Notes: generated by a model from the sequence alone, not told the origin. Shown: positions 26,176 through 35,043, numbered from the stretch's first letter. The stretch: DNA of 57,227 nucleotides from Acetobacterium sp. (GCA_028692885.1 JAQUWM010000010.1:1-57227), one strand, 5' to 3'. A program made the numbers and translations.

Positions 26176-27292
26176 ACGCTGTGAGACCAATGTCCTGATA
26201 TTAGGAAAAACTGGGGTGGGGAAAACATCCTTATGCAATTATATTTTTGGCGCCGAAGTCATGAAAACCGGAGCCGGTCGGCCGGTCACCGGGATGGGGA
26301 TCTTTGCTGAAACGATTGAACTGAGCCCTGATCTGATCCTTCATCTCTACGATTCCTGGGGACTGGAAGCTGATAAATCCGAAAGTTGGAAAGCCCTGAT
26401 TCAGGAGGTACTGGATCAACATGATGTCCGGGAAATCAAGGACTGGTTTCACACCATTATTTATTGTCTGTCAGCCAAATCGGCCCGGGTGGAAGACTTT
26501 GATCTGGAAATGATCAAGACCCTCGGGAAGGATGGCAACCCGGTACTGGTGGTGCTGACCCATTGCGATGTAATGAATGTGGAAACCGCCATTGCGGCGA
26601 TGCGAACAGAAATCATCAACAAGACGGCGGTGCGGGAACAGGATATTATTGAGGCATCCAGCCACACCAAAGTATTGCTTAGCGGCAAGAAAACGGAAGT
26701 CTTTGGTAAGGAAAAAATCATCCACCGGATCAAGGTTAATCTGCTTTACTCGATTTCAGGAAAAATGCCACAAATACTCGCAGCTATCGGCCAGGAAAAA
26801 ATAAATGGGTGGTTTAACGATTGTCAGGAAGTGGTGAAAAAACAGGTTGGCTTGATAAACCCGACCTCCGGGAAAAAAGAAACCAGCCGCAATGAATTTT
26901 TTGATAGCTACGCTCAGGATATTTTTGATGACATTGGCAGGGAGTCGGATGCTCTTTTTAACGAAGCCTATGATTTTTTTAGTGCTTTCAGCAGTCAATT
27001 TTCAGGCAATGCTCTGGTGGAAGTGACAGAGCAACAGCGAATCCCCCAGATTACTCATTTTCAGATTAAAAAAAGCGATAAAATTAGAACCTCAATTGCC
27101 GGAGTTGTTTTTTTGGCCATCCCGGTGGTGGGATGGCTGGGTAAATTTGCCATCCAGGAAAAAACCCGGGCCTATTATCGGGAAGGCCTGCGACACAATA
27201 AGGCCTTACTCGAAGATCACCTGCAGGTCTGTGTCCAAATTTTGTCTCAGGAATTAAAAAAAATTAATTCAGGATTGGAGATTGAAGAATAA
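26168..27292 (+). CDS. second P-loop GTPase of the pair
   Basis: A 374-residue GTPase related to its upstream neighbour. G1 is GKTGVGKTS at about residue 13, a threonine in RPVTGMG may act as G2, G3 is DSWGLE and G4 is THCD. A long helical region (about 200-290) and a short hydrophobic segment (IAGVVFLAIPVVGWLG) near residue 310 follow. It starts inside the last codons of the first GTPase, so the two are translationally coupled and may form a heteromer. Function is not known. Confidence 0.83.
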   Translation: MGKRCETNVLILGKTGVGKTSLCNYIFGAEVMKTGAGRPVTGMGIFAETIELSPDLILHLYDSWGLEADKSESWKALIQEVLDQHDVREIKDWFHTIIYCLSAKSARVEDFDLEMIKTLGKDGNPVLVVLTHCDVMNVETAIAAMRTEIINKTAVREQDIIEASSHTKVLLSGKKTEVFGKEKIIHRIKVNLLYSISGKMPQILAAIGQEKINGWFNDCQEVVKKQVGLINPTSGKKETSRNEFFDSYAQDIFDDIGRESDALFNEAYDFFSAFSSQFSGNALVEVTEQQRIPQITHFQIKKSDKIRTSIAGVVFLAIPVVGWLGKFAIQEKTRAYYREGLRHNKALLEDHLQVCVQILSQELKKINSGLEIEE

Positions 27293-27358
27293 CTGGTTTG
27301 CTTTGGGGTATATAATTAGACATCTGTAAATTCATACATTTAAAAAGGAGAGACCGAG

Positions 27359-27796
27359 ATGGAATTGGTAGATAAAATTGGCGTGATCTATTGGAGTTAT
27401 AAAGAAAGCACGGAGATTATGGCCGAAAAAATATCAAATGGGATTGATGAAGCTGGTGCTAAAGCGATTTTAGTCAACGTGGTTGACTTTGATATTAACA
27501 GTATTGACAGCTATTATAAAATTGCCTTGGGTTGTCCGGCGATGGAAGGGGAAGCCTTGGAAAAAAGTGAATTTGAGCCCTTTTTTAAGAAGATTTCCGA
27601 TCATTTAAAAGGAAAAAAGGTCGCTCTGTTCGGGTCCTACGGCTGGGATGAAACAGAATGGATGCAGAAGTGGGAGAACCAGGTAAAGGATCTGGGAGCG
27701 ATTCTTTTTGACAAAGGATTAACCATCCATGGTGAGCCCGATAAGGAGAGTCGCCATCGCTGTGTCGATTTTGGCAAGGCTTTCGCCGAATTCTAA
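27359..27796 (+). CDS. flavodoxin
   Basis: A 145-residue FMN electron carrier. The usual T/S-x-T-G-N-T phosphate loop is replaced by SYKESTEIMA near the N-terminus, as in a group of clostridial flavodoxins. The second FMN loop is seen in ALGCPAMEGEAL and the third in ALFGSYGWDETEWM. It would carry low-potential electrons, for example in place of ferredoxin. The start follows AAAAGGAGAGACC. It stands as a single gene between the GTPases and a strong hairpin. Confidence 0.93.
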   Translation: MELVDKIGVIYWSYKESTEIMAEKISNGIDEAGAKAILVNVVDFDINSIDSYYKIALGCPAMEGEALEKSEFEPFFKKISDHLKGKKVALFGSYGWDETEWMQKWENQVKDLGAILFDKGLTIHGEPDKESRHRCVDFGKAFAEF

Positions 27797-27845
27797 GAAT
27801 CAGATCATAAAAAAATATTATAACGTGGTATAAAAGCAAATAAAA

Positions 27846-27885
27846 GATAGAAGCCCGGGAAGTAAAAACTTCCCGGGCTTCTATC
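27846..27885. terminator. perfect 18-bp hairpin between flavodoxin and amt, likely terminator
   Basis: The arm GATAGAAGCCCGGGAAGT and its exact reverse complement flank an AAAA loop. On the minus strand a T-rich tract follows, so it is best placed as the end of the glnN-glnK-amt transcript, but it could also stop the convergent flavodoxin transcript. Confidence 0.7.
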
Positions 27886-27986
27886 AACTTAACGCATTGT
27901 TTGGCATTTATCAAAGCAGGGCGGATTTTGAACGAGGGGGATGTTCCCAATCCGCGCTAAGGTAAAAGTGTTATGTTATTTATGGC

Positions 27987-29255
27987 TTAGTTCATGCGGC
28001 TGACAAAGTCAGAGTAGGCTTCAATACCATGTTCATGAACGTCAAGACCTTCAATTTCAACACCTTTTTCAACTCGTAGACCAACTGTTTTCTTAAGGCC
28101 ATAGAAAAGGAGGAAAGAAGTACCCAATGTCCAAGCTGCAACAGAAAAGACACCAATCGCCTGGACGGTTAACAGATCAATTCCACCACCGTATAATAAA
28201 CCAAGAATTGCATCTTCGGTGCCAGGCAGGTAGTTGGCAAATACACCAACCAGTAAGGTACCGGCAACACCATTCATGCAGTGAACGCCAATGGCTCCAA
28301 CCGGATCATCAATTTTCAGCTTTTGATCAATAAAAGGGATACCAAAGGTGATGATCAACCCGGCGATAATTCCGATCACGATCGCGCCCCAGATGGTCAC
28401 AACCAGACATCCGGCTGTGATTGCAACCAGTCCGCCAAGGACACCATTAAGGGTCATTGAAATATCTGGTTTTTTGTAACGTGCCCAGGTCAGGAACATA
28501 ACCGTTAATCCGCCAGCAGCGGCCGCCAGGTTGGTGGTCATAGCAATATGGCCAATATCTAAATTCACAGCCAGGGTACTACCACAGTTAAATCCGAACC
28601 AGGCAAACCAGAGAATAAAGACACCAAGCGCACCTAAGGTTAAACTATGACCAGGAATAGCATTGGCTTTTCCATCTTTGTTGTATTTACCAATCCGGGG
28701 ACCAACAATGATGGCACCCATTAAAGCTGTCCAACCACCAACAGAGTGAACAACGGTTGAACCGGCAAAGTCAACAAATCCCATGGTGCTAAGGAATCCG
28801 CCACCCCATGCCCAGTGTCCGACAACGGGGTAAATAATCAGGCTGACAAAAGCAGAAATTACACAATAAACCGAGAATTTAGTTCGTCCGGCTACGGCAC
28901 CAGATACAATCGTGGCTGCTGTGGCACAAAAGACCGTTTGGAAAAAGATAAACAATTCAGGTGTGACCGCATCAAAAGCTGAAACATTCGTCAGCTTTTC
29001 AGGACTGAAGAATCCGCCCATACCGATGAATCCGCCCACATCCGGACCAAACATAAAAGCAAAACCAAAACAGAAGAATAGGATTGAGCCGATCATAAAA
29101 TCGACAAAGTTTTTCATGATGATATTCCCGGCGTTTTTAGCTCGGGTAAAGCCGGTTTCAACCATTGCAAAGCCAGCTTGCATAAAGAAGACCAGTACTG
29201 CGGCCAAGAAGACCCAGACAATATCAATATATTGTTGTAATTCTAATAATTCCAT
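27987..29255 (-). CDS. amt: ammonium transporter Amt
   Basis: A 422-residue ammonium channel with about eleven membrane helices. Family features are FFMQAGFAMVETGFTR in the first helix, DFAGSTVVHSVGGWTAL, GFNCGSTLA and the pore-lining GVHCMNGVAGTLLVG segment. It brings in ammonium when it is scarce. The ATG at 29255 is chosen because GAGAGAGG lies just upstream; two in-frame ATGs upstream (29288, 29273) have no site. The PII gene glnK is directly upstream on the same strand, with a terminator hairpin between, so Amt is made at a lower level or needs readthrough. Confidence 0.96.
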   Translation of the reverse strand: MELLELQQYIDIVWVFLAAVLVFFMQAGFAMVETGFTRAKNAGNIIMKNFVDFMIGSILFFCFGFAFMFGPDVGGFIGMGGFFSPEKLTNVSAFDAVTPELFIFFQTVFCATAATIVSGAVAGRTKFSVYCVISAFVSLIIYPVVGHWAWGGGFLSTMGFVDFAGSTVVHSVGGWTALMGAIIVGPRIGKYNKDGKANAIPGHSLTLGALGVFILWFAWFGFNCGSTLAVNLDIGHIAMTTNLAAAAGGLTVMFLTWARYKKPDISMTLNGVLGGLVAITAGCLVVTIWGAIVIGIIAGLIITFGIPFIDQKLKIDDPVGAIGVHCMNGVAGTLLVGVFANYLPGTEDAILGLLYGGGIDLLTVQAIGVFSVAAWTLGTSFLLFYGLKKTVGLRVEKGVEIEGLDVHEHGIEAYSDFVSRMN

Positions 29256-29333
29256 AATAATAACCTCTCTCATTAAATTGAATAACACAAATTAAATCAT
29301 ATAAACAGAATTGAAGTAATCAACGGGAGAATG

Positions 29334-29381
29334 AAAAAAGGAGACGGATTTAATAATGTCTTATTAAAACCTATCTCCTTT
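29334..29381 (-). terminator. terminator hairpin between glnK and amt
   Basis: On the minus strand AAAGGAGA pairs with TCTCCTTT, extended inside by GGTTTTAATAA with TTATTAAATCC (one mismatch), and a T run follows. It sits within the operon and would reduce amt transcription relative to glnN and glnK. Confidence 0.8.
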
Positions 29382-29410
29382 GATAGTTCAGATTACTTTT
29401 TCGATTCATA

Positions 29411-29752
29411 TTATATTGCATCAACGCCATGATCACCGGTACGAATACGAACAACATCAGCTACATCGTAGACGAAAATTTTTCCACCGCCAATTTCGTC
29501 ATCAGCGGCCAGACGGTCTTTGATGATCTTAATAATAATACCAGCTGTTTCGGCATCAGTTACTGTTTCGACCTTGATTTTCGGCAGAAAATTAACGGTA
29601 TAGGCCGTCCCGCGATAGGACTTCTGATAACCCTTCTGGTTTCCGTATCCCATAATATTGGTAATCATCATCCCCTGGACATCGCAAGTATTGAGAATTT
29701 CTTTCAGGTCTTCCAGTCTTTCGGGTTTAATGATTATTTCAAGCTTTTTCAT
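29411..29752 (-). CDS. glnK: nitrogen regulatory protein PII (GlnK/GlnB)
   Basis: A 113-residue PII signal protein. The T-loop is KSYRGTAYTVNF with Y51, the site of uridylylation in proteobacteria; whether it is modified here is unknown. The C-terminal block GGGKIFVYDVADVVRIRTGD is the ATP/2-oxoglutarate-binding signature. Next to amt it most probably plugs the ammonium channel when nitrogen is plentiful. AAGGAGG precedes the ATG. Confidence 0.96.
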   Translation of the reverse strand: MKKLEIIIKPERLEDLKEILNTCDVQGMMITNIMGYGNQKGYQKSYRGTAYTVNFLPKIKVETVTDAETAGIIIKIIKDRLAADDEIGGGKIFVYDVADVVRIRTGDHGVDAI

Positions 29753-29838
29753 ATGAACCTCCTTATAGTTTAATATGAATGGATAATGGGGGGAGGGGTA
29801 TAAACCCCGGCCCCCATTATTTTTGTTGGTGTATTTGA

Positions 29839-31938
29839 CTAGACGTAGAATAAAATATCTTTGTAGGTTGGGAATGGCCAGTATTTTTCAGCCGTGATTT
29901 CTTCAAGAGCGTCAGCAGCTACTCGCAGGGTTTCCATGGCTGGAATAATTTTTTCACAGGAATAGTTAGCTTCAGCCTGCGCGGAGCCACAATTCTTAAT
30001 ATCGGCAAGGGTGGTTTCGAGGAAGTCAATGGCTTTGATCAGGTCACCGGAAAGTTTCGATAATCTTTCGACCAGGGTTGACTCAGCGGAAACATCGATG
30101 GCATCACCACAGGATTTTTTAGCAATCAGGGTATCAACGACCTCTTTTGTATAGGTAATAACTGCCGGTGAGATATCACGTTTAGCCAAGTTAAGCATAG
30201 TTAGTGCTTCAATATTGATGGTTTTAATATACTCATCTAAATGAATTTCATAACGCGAATCCATTTCAGCCGGGGTAAAGATATTGTGTCGTTCAAAAAG
30301 TTTCACATTCTTTTCAGAAGTAAATTCAGCCAGGGCTTCGGGAGTTGTTTTTAAGTTTGGCAGACCGCGTCGAGCAGCTTCTTCAACCCACTCATCAGAG
30401 TAGTTATTGCCGTTAAAGACAACATTCTTACACTCTTTAACCGAATTTTGCAGCAACTCATCCAAAGCAGTATCAAAATCTTCGGCTTTTTCCAGAATGT
30501 CAGCATAGTCTTTCAGGACATCAGCAACAATTGTGTTAATGGTAATATTAGGGCCGGAAATCGACTGGTTTGATCCCAGCATTCTGAATTCGAATTTGTT
30601 ACCAGTAAAGGCAAATGGGGAGGTTCTGTTGCGGTCAGTTGCGTCAATGATAAATTTCGGTAAGCTGTTAACCCCAAGTTCCATGACCAGATCCTTTGCC
30701 TCAGATACTGGTTTGCCGGTTTCAATCGATTTTAAAGCAGCAGTTAATTGTTCACCCAGGAAAACGGAAACAATTGCTGGTGGTGCTTCGTTGGCGCCCA
30801 GACGGTGGTCATTGCCGGCACTGGCAGCCGTAATTCGCAGCATTTCGCTGTATTTATAAACCGCTTCAATGGTGGCACAAAGGAAAAGCAGGAATTGTTT
30901 GTTTTCGACAGGATTCTTGCCAGGTTCCAATAAGTTTTCACCAGTGTTGGTAGACATCGAGAAGTTATTGTGTTTTCCTGAACCATTGACAAAATCAAAT
31001 GGTTTTTCATGTAGCAGACAAGCCAGATCATGACGGTAGGCAACCCGTTGCATAAATTCCATAATCAGTTGGTTGTTATCGGTGGCAATATTGGTGTTGG
31101 CAAAAATTGGTGCCAGCTCATGTTGTGCCGGAGCAACCTCATTATGTCGGGTTTTAGAGGCGATCCCCAGACTCCATAATTCCTGATCCAGGTCAGCCAT
31201 ATAAGCGCCAACCCGACCACGAATTTTACCAAAATAATGCGTTTCCATTTCCTGGCCTTTTGGTGGTTTAGCACCAAACAAGGTACGACCGGAAAGGATC
31301 AAGTCTTTACGTTTTTTATACATTTCCCGTTCGATCAGGAAGTATTCCTGTTCAGCACCAATGGTAGAGGTGACTTTTTTGACGTCGTCTTTTCCAAACA
31401 GTTTTAGAATACGAACGGCGTGGGTATTAAGAGCCTGCATCGATCGTAACAGTGGTGTTTTTTTATCAAGCACTTCACCAGAGTAGGAACAGAAAATGGT
31501 GGGAATATAAAGGGTGGTTCCTTTGATGAAAGCATAGGATGTGGGATCCCAGGCGGTATAACCACGAGCTTCAAAGGTTGCCCGAAGACCACCAGAAGGG
31601 AAAGAAGAAGCATCTGGTTCACCCTTAATCAGTTCCTTGCCAGAGAATTCCATAATGACTTTGCCATCTTCAGTTGGGTTGATAAAGGCATCATGTTTTT
31701 CAGCAGTGATACCAGTCATGGGCTGGAACCAATGCGTGTAATGAGTTGCCCCTAATTCTAAAGCCCAATCTTTCATGGCGTTTGCAACAACTTCAGCGAC
31801 GTTTTCTTCGAGAGGTAAATCCTCCTTCATTGTTTTTAACAGCGAAGCATAAATATGCTTTGGTAAGCGCTTACGCATAACACCGGAGTTAAAAACTTTT
31901 GATCCGAAAAGTTCGGATACATTTTCATTAATTGGCAC
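29839..31938 (-). CDS. glnN: glutamine synthetase type III (GSIII)
   Basis: A 699-residue GSIII, much longer than GSI and characteristic of Clostridia, Bacteroidetes and cyanobacteria. It makes glutamine from glutamate, ammonium and ATP. The N-terminus has the GSIII pattern with [28 protein letters not shown] and later [20 protein letters not shown], with [13 protein letters not shown]. The gene begins the glnN-glnK-amt cluster with AGGAGG upstream. Its leader carries an attenuator-like structure and two candidate promoters. A type I enzyme (glnA) is encoded 1.2 kb away on the other strand. Confidence 0.97.
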   Translation of the reverse strand: MPINENVSELFGSKVFNSGVMRKRLPKHIYASLLKTMKEDLPLEENVAEVVANAMKDWALELGATHYTHWFQPMTGITAEKHDAFINPTEDGKVIMEFSGKELIKGEPDASSFPSGGLRATFEARGYTAWDPTSYAFIKGTTLYIPTIFCSYSGEVLDKKTPLLRSMQALNTHAVRILKLFGKDDVKKVTSTIGAEQEYFLIEREMYKKRKDLILSGRTLFGAKPPKGQEMETHYFGKIRGRVGAYMADLDQELWSLGIASKTRHNEVAPAQHELAPIFANTNIATDNNQLIMEFMQRVAYRHDLACLLHEKPFDFVNGSGKHNNFSMSTNTGENLLEPGKNPVENKQFLLFLCATIEAVYKYSEMLRITAASAGNDHRLGANEAPPAIVSVFLGEQLTAALKSIETGKPVSEAKDLVMELGVNSLPKFIIDATDRNRTSPFAFTGNKFEFRMLGSNQSISGPNITINTIVADVLKDYADILEKAEDFDTALDELLQNSVKECKNVVFNGNNYSDEWVEEAARRGLPNLKTTPEALAEFTSEKNVKLFERHNIFTPAEMDSRYEIHLDEYIKTINIEALTMLNLAKRDISPAVITYTKEVVDTLIAKKSCGDAIDVSAESTLVERLSKLSGDLIKAIDFLETTLADIKNCGSAQAEANYSCEKIIPAMETLRVAADALEEITAEKYWPFPTYKDILFYV

Positions 31939-31969
31939 GTGTGTGTCCTCCTAGAATATAATTTGTATA

Positions 31970-31997
31970 ATTATAACATACATGGCACCATTGTCAG
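31970..31997 (-). promoter_or_regulatory. proximal glnN promoter
   Basis: On the minus strand CTGACA (31992-31997) and TATAAT (31970-31975) are spaced by 16 nt with an extended TGT before the -10. The start point would lie about 25 nt before the glnN ribosome binding site and skip the attenuator. Confidence 0.6.
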
Positions 31998-32132
31998 ATA
32001 TGTTAAAATAAAAGCTAAGTAGATCAAAGCGAAGGTCAGTTAGTCATTTCTGGGAATACCTTCTTTGTGACAAAGGGATAATGTTCAGACAATCAAGCTC
32101 AAAAAAATCAATGATTGTTTTCAGAAAATGAT

Positions 32133-32185
32133 TAAAAAAAAAGCGCCCCGGAAAGCGTTCATTACACTTTCAAAGCACCATTGCT
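32133..32185 (-). promoter_or_regulatory. candidate ANTAR-type attenuator in the distal glnN leader
   Basis: On the minus strand, two small hairpins appear in order: AGC-AAUGGU-GCU (32174-32185) and GAAAGUG...CGCUUUC (32151-32171) with AAUGAA in the loop. Both loops fit the A1/G4 pattern of ANTAR target hairpins, though the first stem is short and the second loop is not a perfect hexaloop. The 3' arm of the second hairpin can instead pair with GGGGCGCU just before a nine-T run (32133-32141), forming a terminator. A distal promoter is properly placed upstream. The ANTAR protein gene lies at 34471. Confidence 0.45.
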
Positions 32186-32230
32186 ATCGCCACTCTCATG
32201 ACAGTCATTACTATATTTAAAGTTAAATTT

Positions 32231-32259
32231 ATTATAAACGATTGAAAGCTTCTTGTAAA
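32231..32259 (-). promoter_or_regulatory. distal glnN promoter
   Basis: On the minus strand TTTACA (32254-32259) and TATAAT (32231-32236) are spaced by 17 nt. Transcripts from here would carry the attenuator-like leader. The remainder of the 516-bp gap up to the small gene on the plus strand shows no other gene. Confidence 0.6.
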
Positions 32260-32454
32260 GTAAAATTTGCAAGAAATTACATGTAATGGTTATCAAATTA
32301 TAAAGCCGGCAGGAATGATTTACAAAAATAAAAGCCTACTATATAATAGCTACATACAGAGGTAAAATTCACACGATAGTAATCGTAAAGATGTTTCGTT
32401 GTTTATGTTTGGCCAAGGCCAAATAAGTTATTTAATTATGAAAGGAAAACAAAA

Positions 32455-32682
32455 ATGAGTATTAAATTTGAATTGGATGAAGAAAAACACATCAAGGTAC
32501 TGGATGCCCTGCTGGGAGATGCCGATTTGATGATGGCTTTAAATGATGTCGCAGACTTTGAAGCTGGTTATCGGCTGGTGGCTGAAAAAGTGCCGGGATT
32601 AAGTCTTGAAGAATTTGCTGGTTCGATGGAAATCTTGAGACAGACAATGATGGCACAAATGGAAAAAGGCCCGGTTCAATAA
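32455..32682 (+). CDS. small Nif11-like protein of unknown function
   Basis: A 75-residue acidic helical protein preceded by GAAAGGA. The arrangement of a D-x-x-L...L stretch, then an acidic helix and G-x-SLEEF resembles the Nif11 domain of nitrogen-fixation-linked small proteins and of some RiPP leaders, but similarity is modest. No RiPP maturation enzyme lies nearby, so a leader role is unlikely. It sits between the two glutamine synthetase leaders and has its own terminator. I do not recognise its function. Confidence 0.6.
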   Translation: MSIKFELDEEKHIKVLDALLGDADLMMALNDVADFEAGYRLVAEKVPGLSLEEFAGSMEILRQTMMAQMEKGPVQ

Positions 32683-32708
32683 GCAAGAACCTGAAAATTT
32701 CCTAAAAA

Positions 32709-32743
32709 CCCCCCTTTAAGCTAGAACGTTTAAGGGGGGATTA
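32709..32743 (+). terminator. hairpin terminator after the small gene
   Basis: CCCCCCTT pairs with AAGGGGGG, extended weakly inside, and is followed by ATTAA. The T run is short, so termination strength is uncertain. Confidence 0.6.
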
Positions 32744-32793
32744 ACGGTAAATTAAAATTGAAAACCTTGTCAGGTAAAATAAAACAAAAAAAA

Positions 32794-32822
32794 ATTGTAA
32801 CCGCAGCGGAAATATGTTTTAA
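32794..32822 (+). promoter_or_regulatory. candidate glnA promoter
   Basis: TTGTAA (32794-32799) and TTTAAT (32817-32822) with a 17-nt spacer and TG before the -10. The transcript would contain the attenuator at 32879. TATAAT-like boxes at 33036 and 33051 closer to glnA may form a second, attenuator-free start. Confidence 0.45.
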
Positions 32823-32878
32823 TGGTAGCACAAGTCACCAAGCACATTGTATACAAAAAATAGAATAAGAGCACTAGC

Positions 32879-32949
32879 AAAGAACAAAGGCGTTCGATCC
32901 TCCTGAAATTTTCAGATTGCAGAGGGGATCATTTAGCATGTTCTTTTTT
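32879..32949 (+). promoter_or_regulatory. candidate ANTAR-type attenuator in the glnA leader
   Basis: A small hairpin GAAC-AAAGGC-GUUC (32882-32895) has a true hexaloop with A at position 1 and G at position 4, the ANTAR target pattern. Its 5' arm also pairs, as AAAGAACA, with UGUUCUUU (32939-32946) to form a long terminator enclosing a GAUCCUC/GAGGGGAUC stem and ending in a T run. The two folds exclude each other. I could not find a convincing first hairpin of the usual pair. The ANTAR regulator is encoded right after glnA. Confidence 0.5.
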
Positions 32950-33105
32950 GTTTTACGGTCAGCAATCGTGCAAAATCTGTGGATTCATAAGGCAGATGGG
33001 TACAAAAGATAAAAACAACTCGAAGCCTGATGTAGTATAATTGCTTAATATATAATATAGAAATAAATCAAGGCTGTTTCTGATTAAAATAAATGGAGGT
33101 TTAAA

Positions 33106-34434
33106 ATGAGCTTAGCGAAAAATATAATTGAAGCGATGGAATTTATTGAAGCGAATGATGTAAAATTTATTCGCCTACAGTTTTGCGATCTATTTGGACA
33201 AAATCGGAATATTGCCATTACGGCTATGCAGATGGAACGTGCTCTGGCCAGCGGGATTCCCTTTGACGCATCCCTGGTCGTTGGTTTTCCGGAATCCCGG
33301 CAGACAGATCTAGTCTTATATCCGGACATTAGTACGATTCAGATTCTGCCCTGGCGCCCTCAGCAAGGAAAGGTAGCTAGAATCCTCTGTGATATCAAAT
33401 ACCCCAATGGCGATGTTTTTGAAGCGGATAGCCGCTATATCTTAAAAGAAACCATCAAGCGGGCGGAAGCTCAAGGATACCAGTTTAATACCAGTGCCGA
33501 TTGCGAGTTCTATCTTTTTAAACAGGACGAAAACGGCGATCCGACAACCATTCCGACTGATCAGGCTGGTTACTTCGATTTAGCTCCCTATGACCGGGGT
33601 GAGAATACAAGACGGGAAATATGTCTGACGCTCGAAGATATGGGCTTTGAAATTGAAAGTTCCCGTCATGAAGCTGGTCGGGGACAGCATGAAATCGACT
33701 TTAAATATGACGACGCGCTGTCATCGGCCGATAAGATTATGACCTTTAAGACCGTTGTCAAAACGGTGGCACAGAGAAATGGCGTTCATGCCTCGTTTTT
33801 ACCAAAACCGCTGATCGATGAACCGGGCAGCGGCATGCATATCCACGTATCCTTAGCTAAAGATGGCGATGATATTTTTGAGAACAATAATGGCGTTCTC
33901 GGTGAAGATGCGAAACACTTCATCGCTGGGATATTAGCTCATGTCAAAGGCATGACGGCAATTGCCAATCCCCTGGTTAATAGTTATAAGCGCTTAACCG
34001 GTGGCAAGGAAGCACCCCGCCATATTGGCTGGGGCTTTGGAAACCGCTCCCCGCTGATCCGGATCCCGATGGAATCTGAGGCCTATTATCGATTTGAACT
34101 AAGAGGTCCAGATCCTACCTGCAATCCCTATTTGACCTTTGCCCTGATTCTGGCAGCAGGTCTGGAAGGGATTGAAAAGAAAATGGTGCTGATGGACGAA
34201 TTAAAGTTGGGCGAAGATGAAATTAACAACGATCCGATCGCTATCAAAAACATTCAGGAGCTACCAATTACCTTAATCGATGCCTTGACTGAAATGGACG
34301 CTGACCCGTTAATTAAAATGGTGCTGGGCGAAGATTTGGCTGAAAAATACATCGAACTGAAAACCGCCGAATGGATGGACTATATCAAAACTGTTCACCC
34401 CTGGGAAATTGATCGCTACCTCTTAACTTATTAA
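33106..34434 (+). CDS. glnA: glutamine synthetase type I
   Basis: A 442-residue GSI of the shorter, non-adenylylated alpha type. It makes glutamine from glutamate, ammonium and ATP as a dodecamer. Motifs are FCDLFGQNR near the N-terminus, SADCEFYLF with metal-binding glutamates, HEAGRGQHEIDF, PGSGMHIHVSL and GNRSPLIRIP. TGGAGG precedes the ATG. The ANTAR gene follows 36 bp after the stop, so they are probably one operon. Together with glnN this gives two distinct synthetases within 5 kb. Confidence 0.97.
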   Translation: MSLAKNIIEAMEFIEANDVKFIRLQFCDLFGQNRNIAITAMQMERALASGIPFDASLVVGFPESRQTDLVLYPDISTIQILPWRPQQGKVARILCDIKYPNGDVFEADSRYILKETIKRAEAQGYQFNTSADCEFYLFKQDENGDPTTIPTDQAGYFDLAPYDRGENTRREICLTLEDMGFEIESSRHEAGRGQHEIDFKYDDALSSADKIMTFKTVVKTVAQRNGVHASFLPKPLIDEPGSGMHIHVSLAKDGDDIFENNNGVLGEDAKHFIAGILAHVKGMTAIANPLVNSYKRLTGGKEAPRHIGWGFGNRSPLIRIPMESEAYYRFELRGPDPTCNPYLTFALILAAGLEGIEKKMVLMDELKLGEDEINNDPIAIKNIQELPITLIDALTEMDADPLIKMVLGEDLAEKYIELKTAEWMDYIKTVHPWEIDRYLLTY

Positions 34435-34470
34435 TATCGAAAAAACTTAAAAAGGCAGGAGGTGAAGGGG

Positions 34471-35043
34471 ATGAGCAGCGTATTATTGGTATGTAAACAA
34501 GAGGATGTTATCCGTGGGCTGGCCGATATTTTACGCCCGATGAATTTTCAATTAATCGACTCGGCCAATTCAGCGGCCGAAGGTCGACGGAGACTCCAGG
34601 AAATTGAATATGATCTGGTGATCGTGAACACCCCCTTAGGTGATGAATTCGGTGTCGATTTTGCCGTTGATATTCTGGAAAAATTCATGGTCGGGGTAAT
34701 CCTCATTGTCAAAAGCGAACTGGTTGATCACGTTGAAGAAAAATTGACCGATACCGCGGCTTTCGTTGTCCCAAAACCGCTAAACCGGCAGCTGCTGGTT
34801 CAAAACGTCCGCTTTGTCTGTCAATCCCGGGAAAAAATCCAAAAGCTACAAAGTCAGAATCAGGCCTTGAAAGCCAAAATTGACGATCTCAGGGTGGTCT
34901 ACCGGGGTAAACTCTTCCTGATGGGGCATCTCGATATGACCGAAGATCAGGCTCACCGCTACATTCAAAAGAAGGCCATGGATATGCGAACATCGCCCCG
35001 AAAGGTAGCTGAACAGATTATCAAAACCTATGATAAAAAGTAG
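34471..35043 (+). CDS. ANTAR-domain response regulator, RNA-binding antiterminator
   Basis: A 190-residue protein with an N-terminal receiver-like domain (about 1-120), a coiled-coil linker (KIQKLQSQNQALKAKIDDL) and a C-terminal ANTAR domain (MGHLDMTEDQAHRYIQKKAM). ANTAR proteins bind paired hairpins in nascent RNA and block terminators, often in nitrogen genes. The receiver part lacks a clear phospho-acceptor pattern (NTPLGDEFG at the usual D site), so control may not be by phosphorylation. ATG at 34471 is preferred (AGGAGG upstream at 34458) over GTG at 34462. Its placement after glnA and near two attenuator-like leaders suggests it controls them. Confidence 0.93.
   Translation: MSSVLLVCKQEDVIRGLADILRPMNFQLIDSANSAAEGRRRLQEIEYDLVIVNTPLGDEFGVDFAVDILEKFMVGVILIVKSELVDHVEEKLTDTAAFVVPKPLNRQLLVQNVRFVCQSREKIQKLQSQNQALKAKIDDLRVVYRGKLFLMGHLDMTEDQAHRYIQKKAMDMRTSPRKVAEQIIKTYDKK

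Noticed and set aside
32455-32682. Leader peptide of a RiPP
   Set aside because: There is no maturation enzyme, transporter or core-peptide-like C-terminus nearby; the Nif11-like resemblance alone is not enough.
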